DNA from: Gemmatimonadota bacterium
GTDB lineage: Bacteria; Gemmatimonadota; Gemmatimonadetes; Longimicrobiales; Gaopeijiaceae
Length of the DNA: 57,060 nt
Reading direction: 5' to 3'
Assembly: GCA_028875075.1 (NCBI GenBank)
Contig: JAPPGF010000033.1
Span: 1-57,060 of the forward strand
Shown: positions 8,526 through 17,810 of the stretch, in pieces
How positions within the stretch are numbered: position 1 is the stretch's first letter
How the letters are laid out: every line of letters starts with the position of its first letter
Notes under the pieces: model-generated
What the model was told of the DNA's origin: nothing
Databases searched by the model: none
The model's input: only the letters and a program-made list of their open reading frames with translations
Program-made: the position numbers and the translations under genes

Positions 8526-8536
8526 CTATTATAAAT
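8509..8536 (+). promoter_or_regulatory. Sigma-70-like promoter for the porin gene
   Basis: A perfect -35 TTGACA at 8509-8514 is followed by the AT-rich block TATTATAAAT; the best -10 readings (TATAAA at 8530, ATAAAT at 8531) give a 15-16 bp spacer. The porin ATG is 60 bp downstream. This is the most AT-rich spot within several kilobases. Confidence 0.55.
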
Positions 8537-8595
8537 CCTTTGCCGGCGCCGGGCCGGTGCTCGGAAGTCCGCCCACTTCACCTTGGAGACCTTCG

Positions 8596-9348
8596 ATGAA
8601 GCCGACCTCGACCGTAGCGCTCCTCGCGTTCGTTCTCCTCTTCGGGGCCCCCTCCCTCGAGGCGCAGGAAATGCAGGACAGTCCCGCGGGCTGGCTCAGC
8701 GGGAGCATCTCGCTCATGACGGACTATTCGCTCCGCGGCATCTCGCAGACGCTCCGCGAGCCGGCGCTTCAGGGCTCGATCGACCTCGCGCATCCCTCGG
8801 GCCTCTATTTTGGCGCGTGGGCCTCGAGCGTGAACTTCGGCGAGGGCGACCTGGTGGACGTCGGGCCCCGGGCGCAGATGGAGCTGGACATCTACGGCGG
8901 GTTCGCGCTGGGCGTCGGGTCGCTCGCGCTCGACGCCGGCGCGGTCTACTACGCCTATCCGGGCGCCGCGGCGGACCGGAGCTACAACTTCTACGAGCTC
9001 TCGCTGGCGGCGAGCCACCCGGTCGGACCCGCGGGGCTCGGCGTCTCGGCGCTCTATTCCCCGGACTTCTTCGCGCAATCGGGCTCTGCCCTCTACGTGG
9101 CGGGCACGCTCGAGTTCCCGCTCTCCCATGTGACGCTCAGCGCGAGCCTCGGCAGGCAGACGATCGAGCTGAACGACGTGTTCGGGACGCCCGACTACCT
9201 CGACTACGGGGTCGGGGCCGCCGTCACCTGGGAGGCGATCACGGTCGGACTGCGGCTGGTCGGCACGGAGCTCGAGGAGAGCGCGTGCTTCGGCGGCACG
9301 ACCTACTGCGGCACCCGCGTGGTGATGGACGTCTCGCGCGCCCTGTAA
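8596..9348 (+). CDS. TorF-type putative porin (gcw_chp family)
   Basis: 250 aa outer-membrane barrel with a signal peptide (residues 1-22, ending SLEAQ). After it come the hallmarks of the TorF/gcw_chp family: a Gly/Ser start followed by SLMTDYSLRGISQT, then alternating amphipathic strands such as YFGAWASSVNFGEGD, VDVGPRAQMELDIYGG and YNFYELSLAAS, closing on the strand TRVVMDVSRAL. A Cys pair (ACFGGTTYC) near the end may form a disulfide. The ATG at 8596 has TGGAG upstream and fits the signal peptide better than the earlier in-frame start. Such porins often sit beside transporters for small nitrogen compounds; here it precedes the ABC importer and likely lets substrate cross the outer membrane. 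Confidence 0.8.
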   Translation: MKPTSTVALLAFVLLFGAPSLEAQEMQDSPAGWLSGSISLMTDYSLRGISQTLREPALQGSIDLAHPSGLYFGAWASSVNFGEGDLVDVGPRAQMELDIYGGFALGVGSLALDAGAVYYAYPGAAADRSYNFYELSLAASHPVGPAGLGVSALYSPDFFAQSGSALYVAGTLEFPLSHVTLSASLGRQTIELNDVFGTPDYLDYGVGAAVTWEAITVGLRLVGTELEESACFGGTTYCGTRVVMDVSRAL

Positions 9349-9404
9349 GCCTCGGGCCCCGGGGCACGTCGCCCGGCGCCTGAGACTGACCCTTGAACGG
9401 ACGA

Positions 9405-10490
9405 ATGAAGACGATGACCGAAAAGACCAGGATGGCCGCCCCCGTCGCCCCCGCGCTCCGCTGGCTCACGGGGCTCTGCCTCGGCGCGCTCGCCGGATGC
9501 GGCGCTTCCGGAGGGGGCGAGGACGTGGCGGGCGAGGCTGCCTCCCCGCCCCTCCGGATCGGCTACAGCGACTGGCCCGGATGGGTCGCGTGGGAGATCG
9601 CGCGCGAGCACGGGCTCTTCGGACAGAACGGCGTGGCGGTCGAGCTCGTCTGGATGGACTACGTGCCGAGTATGGACGCGTTCGCGGCCGGGGCCCTCGA
9701 CGCCGTCGCGATGACGAACGGCGATGCGCTGGTCTCCGGCGCGACCGCCCAGAAGCCGTCGACCGCGATTCTCGTGAACGACTACTCCTTCGGCAACGAC
9801 ATGATTGTGGCGCGAAGCGGGATCTCCGGGGTGAGCGACCTGGTCGGCAGGCGGGTGGGGGTCGAGATGGGGTTCGTGGACCACCTGCTCCTGCTCCACG
9901 CGCTGGACCAGTCGGGGATCGATCCCGACGAGGTCGAGTTCGTCAACATCCCGACGAACGAGGCGCCGCAGGCGCTGGCCGCGGGGGGTGTCGACGCGAT
10001 CGCGGCGTGGCAGCCGGCCTCGGGCCAGGCGCTCAAGGTCGTGGCCGGGAGCCAGGCGATCTACACGAGCGCCGAGGCCCCGGGCATCATCTACGACATG
10101 CTCCAGGTTTCCAGGGAGAGCCTGGTCGCCCGGCGGGAGGACTGGCTGGCTGTCGTGCGCACCTGGTACGACGTCGTCGAGTACATGAGCGATCCAGTGA
10201 ACAGGGACGAGATGCTCTCGATCCTGGCCGCGCGCGTGAACCTGACGCCCGAGGAGTACGAGCCGCTCCTGTCCGGCACGTACATCCTGCCGCTCGAAGA
10301 GGCGGTGACGGTGCTGACGGGCGCGGAGGAGCTGGGCTTCGGGTCGCTCGCGGGGAGCAGCCGCACCGTCGACCGGTTCAACGTCGAGCACGGGGTCTAC
10401 GCCGTCGAGGAATTCCAGGACTCCTACATCGATCCGAGCCTCACGCTCGAGGTGGCCCGGGAGCGCGGCCTCGGCGCGACGGAAGAGTAG
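9405..10490 (+). CDS. ABC transporter substrate-binding lipoprotein, urea-carboxylase region type
   Basis: 361 aa NMT1/THI5-like periplasmic binding protein. It has a lipoprotein signal with lipobox LAGC (Cys32), then [20 protein letters not shown], the opening strand and loop typical of this family, and [20 protein letters not shown] and [19 protein letters not shown] from the two-lobe fold. The family is repeatedly found beside urea/guanidine carboxylase genes, which agrees with the divergent operon here. A TTG at 9393 would add four residues. The permease starts 4 bp after its stop. The ligand is probably guanidine, urea or a derivative; that is inferred from context. Confidence 0.86.
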   Translation: MKTMTEKTRMAAPVAPALRWLTGLCLGALAGCGASGGGEDVAGEAASPPLRIGYSDWPGWVAWEIAREHGLFGQNGVAVELVWMDYVPSMDAFAAGALDAVAMTNGDALVSGATAQKPSTAILVNDYSFGNDMIVARSGISGVSDLVGRRVGVEMGFVDHLLLLHALDQSGIDPDEVEFVNIPTNEAPQALAAGGVDAIAAWQPASGQALKVVAGSQAIYTSAEAPGIIYDMLQVSRESLVARREDWLAVVRTWYDVVEYMSDPVNRDEMLSILAARVNLTPEEYEPLLSGTYILPLEEAVTVLTGAEELGFGSLAGSSRTVDRFNVEHGVYAVEEFQDSYIDPSLTLEVARERGLGATEE

Positions 10491-10494
10491 GCCC

Positions 10495-11589
10495 GTGGCC
10501 GCCAGCTCGCCGCGCGTCCCGTGGTTCGTCGTCGGGCGGGGCCTGCCCCCTCGCCGCGCGTCCGCCCTCATGGCGCTCGCCTTCGTCCTCCCGCTCGCCC
10601 TGTGGGGTGCGGTGAGCTACGTGCCGTGGATCTGGCACCCGATGGTGGAGGTCGTGGAAGCCGGGGCGACGGGCCTCCAGGAGGGCAAGCAGTACGGGAA
10701 GAGCGACTTCCAGGCCGCCAACGCCTCGGCGGCCCTGGAGGGGCGGGAGCCCGCGGCGGGCCGCCCGGCGAACCCCGTCTTCCTGCCGGCGCCGCACGAG
10801 GTGGCGCGGGGACTCTACCGCGTCTTCACGGAGCCGCCGCAGCTGCGCGACGACATCTGGTTCCACGAGAGCGTCGGCCACAGCCTACGGGTGATCTTCT
10901 GGGGCTTCTTCTGGTCGTGCGCGCTCGGCGTCCCGCTCGGCCTGCTCGCAGGCACGTTCGCCGTCGTTGCGAGGCTCGTCGAGCCGCCGATCGACTTCAT
11001 CCGCTACATGCCGGCCCCGGTGTTCGGGGCGCTGATGGTGGCGGTCTTCGGGCTCGCCGACGCGCCCAAGGTCGCGATCATCTTCATCGGCACCTTCTTC
11101 CAGATGGTCCTGATCGTGGCGAACACCACCAGGCGCCTGGACCGCTCGCTCCTCGAGGCGGCGCAGACGCTCGGAGCGAGCCGTCGGCAGCTGGTCCGCC
11201 ACGTGATCGTCCCGGGCGTACTCCCCCAGCTGTACACGGACCTGAGGATCCTGCTCGGCTGGGCCTGGACGTACCTGATCGTGGCCGAGCTGATCGGCGC
11301 CAAGTCCGGCGTGACCGCCTACATCGCCCAGCAGGGCCGCTACTTCAACTTCGACCTCGTGTACGCCGCGATCATCGTCATCGGGGTCATCGGGCTGGTG
11401 ACGGACCAGATCCTCCAGCACGGCGCCCGGGTCCTCTTCCCCTGGCAGCGCGGGGAAGCCGGCCCCGTCACGCGCACCGTCTGGAGCTGGGTCGCGCTCG
11501 TCCCGCGCGGGGTCATGGGCCTCGTCCGCCGTCTGCGCCCCGGGCCGCTCTCGCCGGTCTCCGGGCGCGTCGATGTCGCGGCCTCCTGA
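10495..11589 (+). CDS. ABC transporter permease
   Basis: 364 aa inner-membrane permease (BPD_transp_1). One transmembrane helix at ~24-44 is followed by a ~90-residue periplasmic insert (GKQYGKSDFQAANASAALEG and on), which is usual in permeases of urea-carboxylase loci, and then a core of five helices. The ATPase-coupling EAA loop reads EAAQTLGASRRQLVRHVIVP. GTG start 4 bp after the binding protein; the last 17 bases overlap the ATPase gene. The C-terminal ~35 residues are Arg/Pro-rich and poorly conserved in appearance. Confidence 0.9.
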   Translation: MAASSPRVPWFVVGRGLPPRRASALMALAFVLPLALWGAVSYVPWIWHPMVEVVEAGATGLQEGKQYGKSDFQAANASAALEGREPAAGRPANPVFLPAPHEVARGLYRVFTEPPQLRDDIWFHESVGHSLRVIFWGFFWSCALGVPLGLLAGTFAVVARLVEPPIDFIRYMPAPVFGALMVAVFGLADAPKVAIIFIGTFFQMVLIVANTTRRLDRSLLEAAQTLGASRRQLVRHVIVPGVLPQLYTDLRILLGWAWTYLIVAELIGAKSGVTAYIAQQGRYFNFDLVYAAIIVIGVIGLVTDQILQHGARVLFPWQRGEAGPVTRTVWSWVALVPRGVMGLVRRLRPGPLSPVSGRVDVAAS

Positions 11590-12478
11590 CGCGTCCCCCG
11601 ATCCGCCTCCGAGTCGCGAGGTCGGAGAGCGGCTCGCCCGCAACCGGGCGCGGCCCGTCGTGCTCTCGATCCGAAGCCTCGAGAAGCGCTACGAGGGCTC
11701 CGACGGCTCGTTCCTCGCGCTCAGGGGACTCCACCTCGACGTGCGCCATCGCGAGTTCATATGCGTGATCGGCCGCTCCGGCTGCGGCAAGTCCACGCTG
11801 ATCCGCATCATCGCCGGCCTCGAGGAGCCCACGGGCGGCGAGATCCTGCTCGACGGCAAGGCCGTGCACGGGCCCGGGCCCGAGCGGGGAATGGTCTTCC
11901 AGGCCTACACGCTCTTCCCGTGGCTGACGGTGAGGGGGAACGTCGTGTTCGGGCTGAAGATGGCCGGGGCCGAGCGGGAGCGGGCGGAGTACGAGGCCAT
12001 GCGGTGGATCGATCTCGTGGGTCTCGGCGGCTTCGCGAACCACTACCCCGACCAGTTGTCGGGCGGGATGAAGCAGCGCGTGGCCATCGCCCGCGCGCTC
12101 GCGAGCCGGCCGCGGATCCTGCTGATGGACGAACCCTTCGGTGCGCTGGATTCGCAGACGCGGACCCGCATGCAGGGATACCTCCTCAAGATCTGCCGCA
12201 GGGTGGACGTGACGGTGGTCTTCATCACCCACGATCTGGACGAGGCGATCTTCCTCGCCGACCGCGTCGTCGTTCTCCCTCCCCGGCCGGGGCCCGTGCA
12301 GCACGTCATGGATGTGCCGCTGCCCAGGCCCCGGCGCCGCGAGCACCTCCTCGATCCCACCTTCATCCGGGCGCGGCGCCACCTGGACGCGTTCATCCAC
12401 GAGGACGAGCCCGACGACGAGCCCGAAGTGCCGGTGCACGGCCTGGCGGACGAGGTCCGCGACGTGCTTGAGTTCTAG
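11573..12478 (+). CDS. ABC transporter ATP-binding protein
   Basis: 301 aa ATPase of the nitrate/sulfonate/taurine group. Walker A is GRSGCGKST (67-75), the Q-loop MVFQAYTLFPWL, the signature LSGGMKQRVAIARAL, Walker B ILLMDEPFGALD, and the H-loop FITHDLDEAIFLADRV. The N-terminal 25 residues are Pro/Arg-rich, so a later start is possible. A ~55-residue acidic tail (DEPDDEPEVPVHGLADEVRD) follows the ATPase fold. It completes the importer with the binding protein and permease immediately upstream. Confidence 0.92.
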   Translation: MSRPPDASPDPPPSREVGERLARNRARPVVLSIRSLEKRYEGSDGSFLALRGLHLDVRHREFICVIGRSGCGKSTLIRIIAGLEEPTGGEILLDGKAVHGPGPERGMVFQAYTLFPWLTVRGNVVFGLKMAGAERERAEYEAMRWIDLVGLGGFANHYPDQLSGGMKQRVAIARALASRPRILLMDEPFGALDSQTRTRMQGYLLKICRRVDVTVVFITHDLDEAIFLADRVVVLPPRPGPVQHVMDVPLPRPRRREHLLDPTFIRARRHLDAFIHEDEPDDEPEVPVHGLADEVRDVLEF

Positions 12479-12914
12479 GGCGGAGCATTCTCGGCTCCGG
12501 CAGAGGCCGGGCCTCGAGAGTTGGGTTGCCGTGCCGGACTTGTCCGCACCGAGGGGGGGGGCTGATAGAGCCGGATACGCTATTGGCGGCCGATCCCTTG
12601 AGCAGCTCCCGCGGTAGCTCGACCTCGAGACTTGCGCCGTTTCATGTCCCCTACCTCGGCAAGGAACCCGTCGGACGGGCCCGAGATGCCGCTCGTCTGC
12701 CTCTAAGGCCCGGGAGCCGTGCCTGGCGGCATGGCGGAAGAGGCCCGCCGGGGCCTGGGCTTGAGCGTGGTCGTCACTGACGGTTACGGTCGAACATGCT
12801 CCTGCCGGGGAATTCACCGGGGTTCGCTTCCGTTTGACGTGGACAGCCGCGACCCATACGCTGGCCCGCCCGTCACCTGTATGCACAGTGCATTAACCAT
12901 GACAGGCTCCCACG
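12479..12914. other. Intergenic region with hairpins and a run of nine Gs
   Basis: No gene found. Two adjacent hairpins follow the ATPase stop: GGAGC/GCTCC at 12482-12498 and CCGGC/GCCGG at 12497-12510; without a U-tract they are at best weak terminators. A homopolymer of nine Gs lies at 12553-12561. Near the right end TTGACG (12834) and TACGCT (12857) with a 17-bp spacer could be the promoter of the amidohydrolase gene. Confidence 0.4.
12834..12862 (+). promoter_or_regulatory. Possible promoter of the exported amidohydrolase gene
   Basis: TTGACG, a 17-bp spacer and TACGCT lie about 50 bp before the ATG at 12915. The -35 is a good match (5 of 6), the -10 weak. Confidence 0.35.
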
Positions 12915-14423
12915 ATGTACGCCGTTGAACGGCTGGCCGCCGTTCGCCCCCGGGCCGGCCTCCTCCTGGCGCTTCTGCCCGGCGGGTGGCTGTCGCCCCT
13001 TCCCGGGCATGTCGCCGATTCACCGCCGCCAGATGCTGCGCGCTGCCAGCTGACGCCACCTGCGATGGCCGGCGGCCGCGCTCCCGGGTTGATCGTCGCC
13101 GCTGACGTCCTCCTGCCGGACGGACACAGAGCGGACTACGGCGTGCACATCCGCTTCAACGGCCGAATCGGTGCGGTCGGGGACTTCGAGGCCGTGCGAC
13201 AGGCGCATCCGGACGCCGCCCAGCTGGATTGCCGGGGCAGGGCCGTCCTGTCGCCGGGCTTTGTGAACGCTCACGAACATCCGGCCTACAGTTACGCGTT
13301 CCCCGATGCCAGCCTGAATCCAGGCTATGCCCACCGGGACGAATGGCGGCTCGGTGTCGGGGGAAAGCCGCAGTTGCCGTCGCCCGAGCCCCTTTATTTC
13401 GATCAGGACGACCCCGAAGCCACCGCGGCCCTCATCGCCATGGAGTTACGGCACCTCCTGGGCGGTGCGACCGCCATCGCCGGGACCGGCGGCGTTCCGG
13501 GTGTGATCCGGAACGTCAACCGGCATGTGCGCGAAGGCGATCCCGTCCTCTACGATGCCGAAGCGGAGGTCTCGACCTTCCCGTTTTCCCCTCAGGTGGT
13601 CGAGGACCTTCGGGACGAATGCGCCGGCGGAGCCGCCTACCGCTTCCCGGCCGCCAACGACGACCTGGCCCATATGGCCTACGTTGCGCACGTGGGCGAG
13701 GGCAGGTCTTCAAGCTGCGCAGCGAGGGCGGAGGTAGCACGCTACCTCGAGCGCGTGCAGCGGCGCGACCGACGCTACGCCCTGGTTCACGGAGTGGCCA
13801 CGGACCGCGCGGACTACGCCGCGATGCGCGAGTTCGACGTCACGCTCGTGTGGTCGCCGCGCTCCAACCTCGCCCTGTACGGCCAGACGGTCGACATCGC
13901 GGGCGCGCTGGAGCACGACGTGCGCCTCGCCCTCTCGACGGACTGGTCCCCGAGCGGTTCGTTCAACATGCGCGAAGAGGTCGCCTGCGCGCGGCAGGTG
14001 GCGGGACAAGCCGACGCCGTGTTGTCGCCCGAAACGCTCTGGCGCATGGCCACCGTCAACGGGGCCTACGCGCTGGGCGTGGAAGATCGGTTCGGCGCGA
14101 TCGAGCCCGGACTGCGGGCCGATCTGATGCTGATCGAATACGCCGGAGGCGACCCGTACGACACGGTGCTGACCGCCACGGACGAGGAGGTTCTGGCAAC
14201 CTGGATCGACGGCCGCGCGATTCTCGTTTCCGATCAGCTGGGCGAAGGACTCGGGACCGATGACTGCGTGGCACTGGACGGCATGGCGCCCAGGGTGTGC
14301 GGCGTGCTCGGCGCCTTCGGATTCCCGGCTGCGCGTTTTGGCGAATACCTGGAGAACATCGTGCCCGTGAACGACACCACTGGACAGGCGGCCTGCGGAC
14401 CGCCCCGCCCGGGATCGCCTTGA
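12915..14423 (+). CDS. Exported amidohydrolase of the TRZ/ATZ type
   Basis: 502 aa metal-dependent hydrolase. A hydrophobic N-terminus (ARAGLLLALLPGGWL region) suggests export. The beta-sandwich/TIM-barrel order is clear: DVLLPDGHRADYGVHIRFNG, then VLSPGFVNAHEHPAYSYAF with the HxH metal pair H120/H122, HVGEG as the third ligand site, YALVHGVATDRADY, and the acidic ligand in ALSTDWSPSGSFNM. The end is the usual sandwich return (GAIEPGLRADLMLI). The family deaminates or hydrolyses cyclic and linear C-N compounds (chlorohydrolase, cytosine or guanine deaminase relatives). It lies next to a nitrogen-compound importer, but a true substrate cannot be read from sequence. Confidence 0.85.
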   Translation: MYAVERLAAVRPRAGLLLALLPGGWLSPLPGHVADSPPPDAARCQLTPPAMAGGRAPGLIVAADVLLPDGHRADYGVHIRFNGRIGAVGDFEAVRQAHPDAAQLDCRGRAVLSPGFVNAHEHPAYSYAFPDASLNPGYAHRDEWRLGVGGKPQLPSPEPLYFDQDDPEATAALIAMELRHLLGGATAIAGTGGVPGVIRNVNRHVREGDPVLYDAEAEVSTFPFSPQVVEDLRDECAGGAAYRFPAANDDLAHMAYVAHVGEGRSSSCAARAEVARYLERVQRRDRRYALVHGVATDRADYAAMREFDVTLVWSPRSNLALYGQTVDIAGALEHDVRLALSTDWSPSGSFNMREEVACARQVAGQADAVLSPETLWRMATVNGAYALGVEDRFGAIEPGLRADLMLIEYAGGDPYDTVLTATDEEVLATWIDGRAILVSDQLGEGLGTDDCVALDGMAPRVCGVLGAFGFPAARFGEYLENIVPVNDTTGQAACGPPRPGSP

Positions 14424-14847
14424 GGCCCGCTACCCGGTCGGGTCGAAATCGGGCGCGTCGCCTCGGGACCCGCCGGCAGCCGCGTGGCGGCGGTGCCGGC
14501 GTTGCGTGAACGAGAGAGCGCCAGTGCGCTGTCGCCACGCTTCGAGAGTCAAAGTGCCACCCACGCCTCGTACGATGCTGTGTCCGCCATCACTTGTAGC
14601 GCCGTGATCGGCGGCTCCGGCGTACAACTACCCGGCGAGAGCGCTACGAGGGGCGAGCGGGGTGACAGCGCCTCGGGCGATCGCAACCCCCATTCCCGTG
14701 TGGACCGGGCGACCTGACGTGCCGGGCCGTCGTCCGCCACAAACGCGAGGGCATGTGCCGGGCCCTGCCTCTCTTCTTGGCTCACTTGACCCGCGTTTGT
14801 CAGTCAGGGCCGCAGACTCCGGGGAAGTCCGACTATCTTGGGGCCCG
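14424..14847. other. Intergenic region, no gene seen
   Basis: About 420 bp with short frames on both strands, none with family features or convincing codon bias. No clear terminator or promoter could be identified before the TonB receptor. Confidence 0.4.
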
Positions 14848-17571
14848 ATGAGCCCACGAGCGGTTTTCTCGGCCCTGTTCGTCTTCGCATGCCTGAGCCT
14901 TTCGGCCCGTGCGGCCATGGCCCAGGAGGGCGAGATCAGGGGCGGGGTCGTCGACGCGGCGGGTGTTCCCCTTCCCGGCGCGTCCGTCACGCTGAGCGGC
15001 GAGGGACCCGGGGCCACGCGGGAGGCTCTCGCCGACGACCGGGGCCGGTTCGTCTTCACCCGAGTCGCGCCCGGCACCTACGCGCTCGGCGTCTCGCTCG
15101 ACGGCTTCCGTCCCGTGACGGTGGAGGGGATCGCCCTCGCCGGCGAGCCGGTCGTCCGGCTCGGAGCCATCACGCTCCATGCCCTGTTCTTGGTCGACCC
15201 CGTCGTGGTGACGGCGACGCGCTTCGTGGAACCCCTCGGCCGGGTGCCGATGAGCATCACCGCGGTGGGGGGCGTCGACCTCGAGCGGCGGGCGATCGGG
15301 ACCCTCACGGAGCTGGCGCGTTGGGCGGCCGGCCTCACCGTCGTCGACCAGGGCGCGCGCGGCAGCAACGTGGTCATCGCCCGCGGCCTCCACACCGACG
15401 CGTTGACCGGCTCCGAGCAGGCCGGCAACAACTACAACAACGGGGTCGCCACCTACCTCGGCGACATCCCGCTCGCCATCGACCTCAGGCTCCGTGACAT
15501 CGAGCGCGTGGAGGTGCTCCTCGGACCCCAGGGCACGCTCTACGGCGCCGGGACACTGGCCGGTGCCGTCCGCTACCTGCCGCGCAGGCCCCGGACCGTG
15601 CGGCGCACGCTTGAGCTCAGGGGCGACCTCTTCGGCCTCGCCCACAGCGACGGAGCGGGTTCGGACGCCGGCCTCACCCTCAACCTGCCCCTCGTCCCTG
15701 GACGCCTGGCGGTCCGCGGCTCCCTCGACCGGTACTCGGATCCGGGGTTCATCGACTACGACTACCTGCTCCGCACGCCCGGCGTCTCGGAGCCGGAGCC
15801 GAGCCCCTCCGGTCCCCAGGCCGCCTCCGCCCATCTCACGAGCGAGCCGGACGCCAACACCGAGACGACCGTCTCGGCGCGGCTGTCGCTGCTCTGGCAG
15901 CCGACTCCGACGCTCGGGGCGCTACTCGCCTACCACCTGCAGGATCAGAGCGTCGGCGCCAGGCAGGTCAACCACGCCCGTTCGTTCGGCACCGGACGCT
16001 ACGTCGCGGCCCACCGCTACCTCGAACCCAACGAACGAAGGAACCAGTTATGGAGCCTCGAGCTGTCGTGGGCGCCAACGGGTGCCGACGTGACAGCGGC
16101 CGTCGGCTACTCGCGCTTCGGGGCCGAGGGACAGCGCGACCAGACGGACCTGCTCATCCAGGAGTTCGGGATCGCGGGGCTACTGCCCGGCGACTTCCCC
16201 GCGCTTGCGCGGGCGCGCGCCGCTGACCCGGACGTCTCGGCCACCGACGTGACGTCGGCCTTCCGCGCTTTCTCGGCCTACACGCGCGAATCCTCGACGG
16301 AGGAGCGCCTCAACCTAGAGACGCGCGTGGCCTCAAGGAGTGCGGGCCCGTGGCGCTGGGTCGGAGGGGTCTTCTTCAACCGCTACGAGAGCCGCAGCAC
16401 GAGCCACGAATTCACCCCGGGACTGACCGAGTTCTCGGGTGTCACGCCCGTCCTCGACGGAAGCCCGGTGGCTGAGCCCATCGAGTACTACAGCCTGGGG
16501 ACCGGCTTGGTCGAGGAGCGGGCGGTCTTCGGAGAGATCTCGCGCGACTTGGGTGAGGGGTGGCGCCTGACGGCGGGCGGCCGGGGGTTCAGCTACCGCA
16601 TCGAGACGGGAAACCTCACCGAGTTCCCGTATACGCCGCTCTATAACTCGCCCTTCACCGACTACGCCTCCGACGACCGCGGGATGCTCTTCAAGGCGAG
16701 CGTGAGCTACCGCGTCGGCGAGGAGACGACCGCCTACGTCACTCGCTCGGGAGGCTACCGCATCGGAGGTAGCAACAACTTCAGGGTCTGCACCGAGGAG
16801 GAGATCGCCCTGCTCGCCGACGCCGATCCCACGAACGACCCGCCCCAGTCGGGGTGCATCTACCCGGACCAGGTCTTGGTCCAGCCCGACATCACGACGA
16901 ACTACGAGGTCGGGGTGCGGCGCTCGTGGGCGGGCGGGCGGTTCCGGGCGAGCGCCACGCTGTTCCACGTCGACTGGACGGACATCCAGGTGGCGGGACT
17001 TACGCCCTTCAGCGCCCAGCCGATCACGCTGAACGGCGCGGGGGCGGTGAGCCGGGGCATCGAGTTGGTCGGGGCTGCGGCCCCGGCGGGCGGGCTCCGC
17101 CTCCGCGGATCGTGGTCCTACACTAGGGCTGAGCTGAGCCAGGACTCGCCCGGGCTCCTGGAGGGAGGCGCCGACGCGTTCCGGGGCGACCGGCTGTCGG
17201 GAGCCCCACAGCACCAGGGGAACGTGCTCGCCTCCTGGGCGCGCCCGCTCGGAGCCTCATCGGCCCTGGAAGTGCTCTACGGCTACACGTACGTCGGCGA
17301 CGTGCTCACGCGCGTCGGGCTCCGCGCCGGCGGCGAGAGGCTCAGCGCCTACGAACTCCACAACGCCTCCGTCTCCGTCTCCAGGGGCACCTGGACGCTC
17401 GCTCTCTACGCGGAGAACCTGCTGAACGAGTACGCGGTGACCGGCGTGCGGCAGACGCCCGGGCAGATCGGGCTCACCCGGGACGGATTCCGCTCACGCC
17501 GCTACTTCCACAATGTGCTCACTCCCAGGCGGATCGGCGTGCGCGTCGGCTACGCGTTCGGCGACGACTAG
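14848..17571 (+). CDS. TonB-dependent receptor with N-terminal CarboxypepD-reg domain
   Basis: 907 aa outer-membrane receptor. The start at 14848 gives a clean signal peptide (ALFVFACLSLSARAAMAQ); the frame is open further upstream but without such a signal. Residues ~27-105 are a carboxypeptidase-regulatory-like beta-sandwich (GEIRGGVVDAAGVPLPGASV), then the TonB box region VDPVVVTATR, the plug (VVIARGLHTDALTGSEQAG, DIERVEVLLGPQGTLYGAGT) and a 22-strand barrel ending FHNVLTPRRIGVRVGYAFGD. A loop near ~655-680 has two Cys (FRVCTEEE and SGCIYPD). The plug style matches the siderophore/oligosaccharide-type receptors; the ligand is unknown. Confidence 0.92.
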   Translation: MSPRAVFSALFVFACLSLSARAAMAQEGEIRGGVVDAAGVPLPGASVTLSGEGPGATREALADDRGRFVFTRVAPGTYALGVSLDGFRPVTVEGIALAGEPVVRLGAITLHALFLVDPVVVTATRFVEPLGRVPMSITAVGGVDLERRAIGTLTELARWAAGLTVVDQGARGSNVVIARGLHTDALTGSEQAGNNYNNGVATYLGDIPLAIDLRLRDIERVEVLLGPQGTLYGAGTLAGAVRYLPRRPRTVRRTLELRGDLFGLAHSDGAGSDAGLTLNLPLVPGRLAVRGSLDRYSDPGFIDYDYLLRTPGVSEPEPSPSGPQAASAHLTSEPDANTETTVSARLSLLWQPTPTLGALLAYHLQDQSVGARQVNHARSFGTGRYVAAHRYLEPNERRNQLWSLELSWAPTGADVTAAVGYSRFGAEGQRDQTDLLIQEFGIAGLLPGDFPALARARAADPDVSATDVTSAFRAFSAYTRESSTEERLNLETRVASRSAGPWRWVGGVFFNRYESRSTSHEFTPGLTEFSGVTPVLDGSPVAEPIEYYSLGTGLVEERAVFGEISRDLGEGWRLTAGGRGFSYRIETGNLTEFPYTPLYNSPFTDYASDDRGMLFKASVSYRVGEETTAYVTRSGGYRIGGSNNFRVCTEEEIALLADADPTNDPPQSGCIYPDQVLVQPDITTNYEVGVRRSWAGGRFRASATLFHVDWTDIQVAGLTPFSAQPITLNGAGAVSRGIELVGAAAPAGGLRLRGSWSYTRAELSQDSPGLLEGGADAFRGDRLSGAPQHQGNVLASWARPLGASSALEVLYGYTYVGDVLTRVGLRAGGERLSAYELHNASVSVSRGTWTLALYAENLLNEYAVTGVRQTPGQIGLTRDGFRSRRYFHNVLTPRRIGVRVGYAFGDD

Positions 17572-17708
17572 GTGGACAGCTGCCTGCTGGCCGGGGCCTT
17601 GAGCCAGGTCCGGGGTGGCTATCTATATCAGAGAAACTGTGGCGTCGGTTTTTCATACAGGTTTTAGTTCAGGCCTGGATCCCACTCCTCCCCTTGACGT
17701 AGAAACCA

Positions 17709-17754
17709 AGCTTCGGGGAAGCTGGACGGCACGGGCCAACGACGCCCGTGCCGT
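17709..17754 (+). terminator. Two tandem hairpins after the receptor gene
   Basis: AGCTTC/GAAGCT with a 3-base loop (17709-17723) is followed by an 11-bp perfect stem, ACGGCACGGGC/GCCCGTGCCGT, with a 7-base loop (17726-17754) and then ATTCTTGCTT. The second is a convincing rho-independent terminator for the receptor gene in spite of a short U-tract. Confidence 0.65.
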
Positions 17755-17810
17755 ATTCTTGCTTCGACTACGGGCCTAGGGGACTGTAAACAAATGCGCA
17801 GCGACCATCA

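Noticed and set aside
8357..8595. Guanidine-I riboswitch ahead of the UAAP operon
   Set aside because: Expected from the pathway, but I could not find its conserved blocks; the leader seems too short and unlike it.
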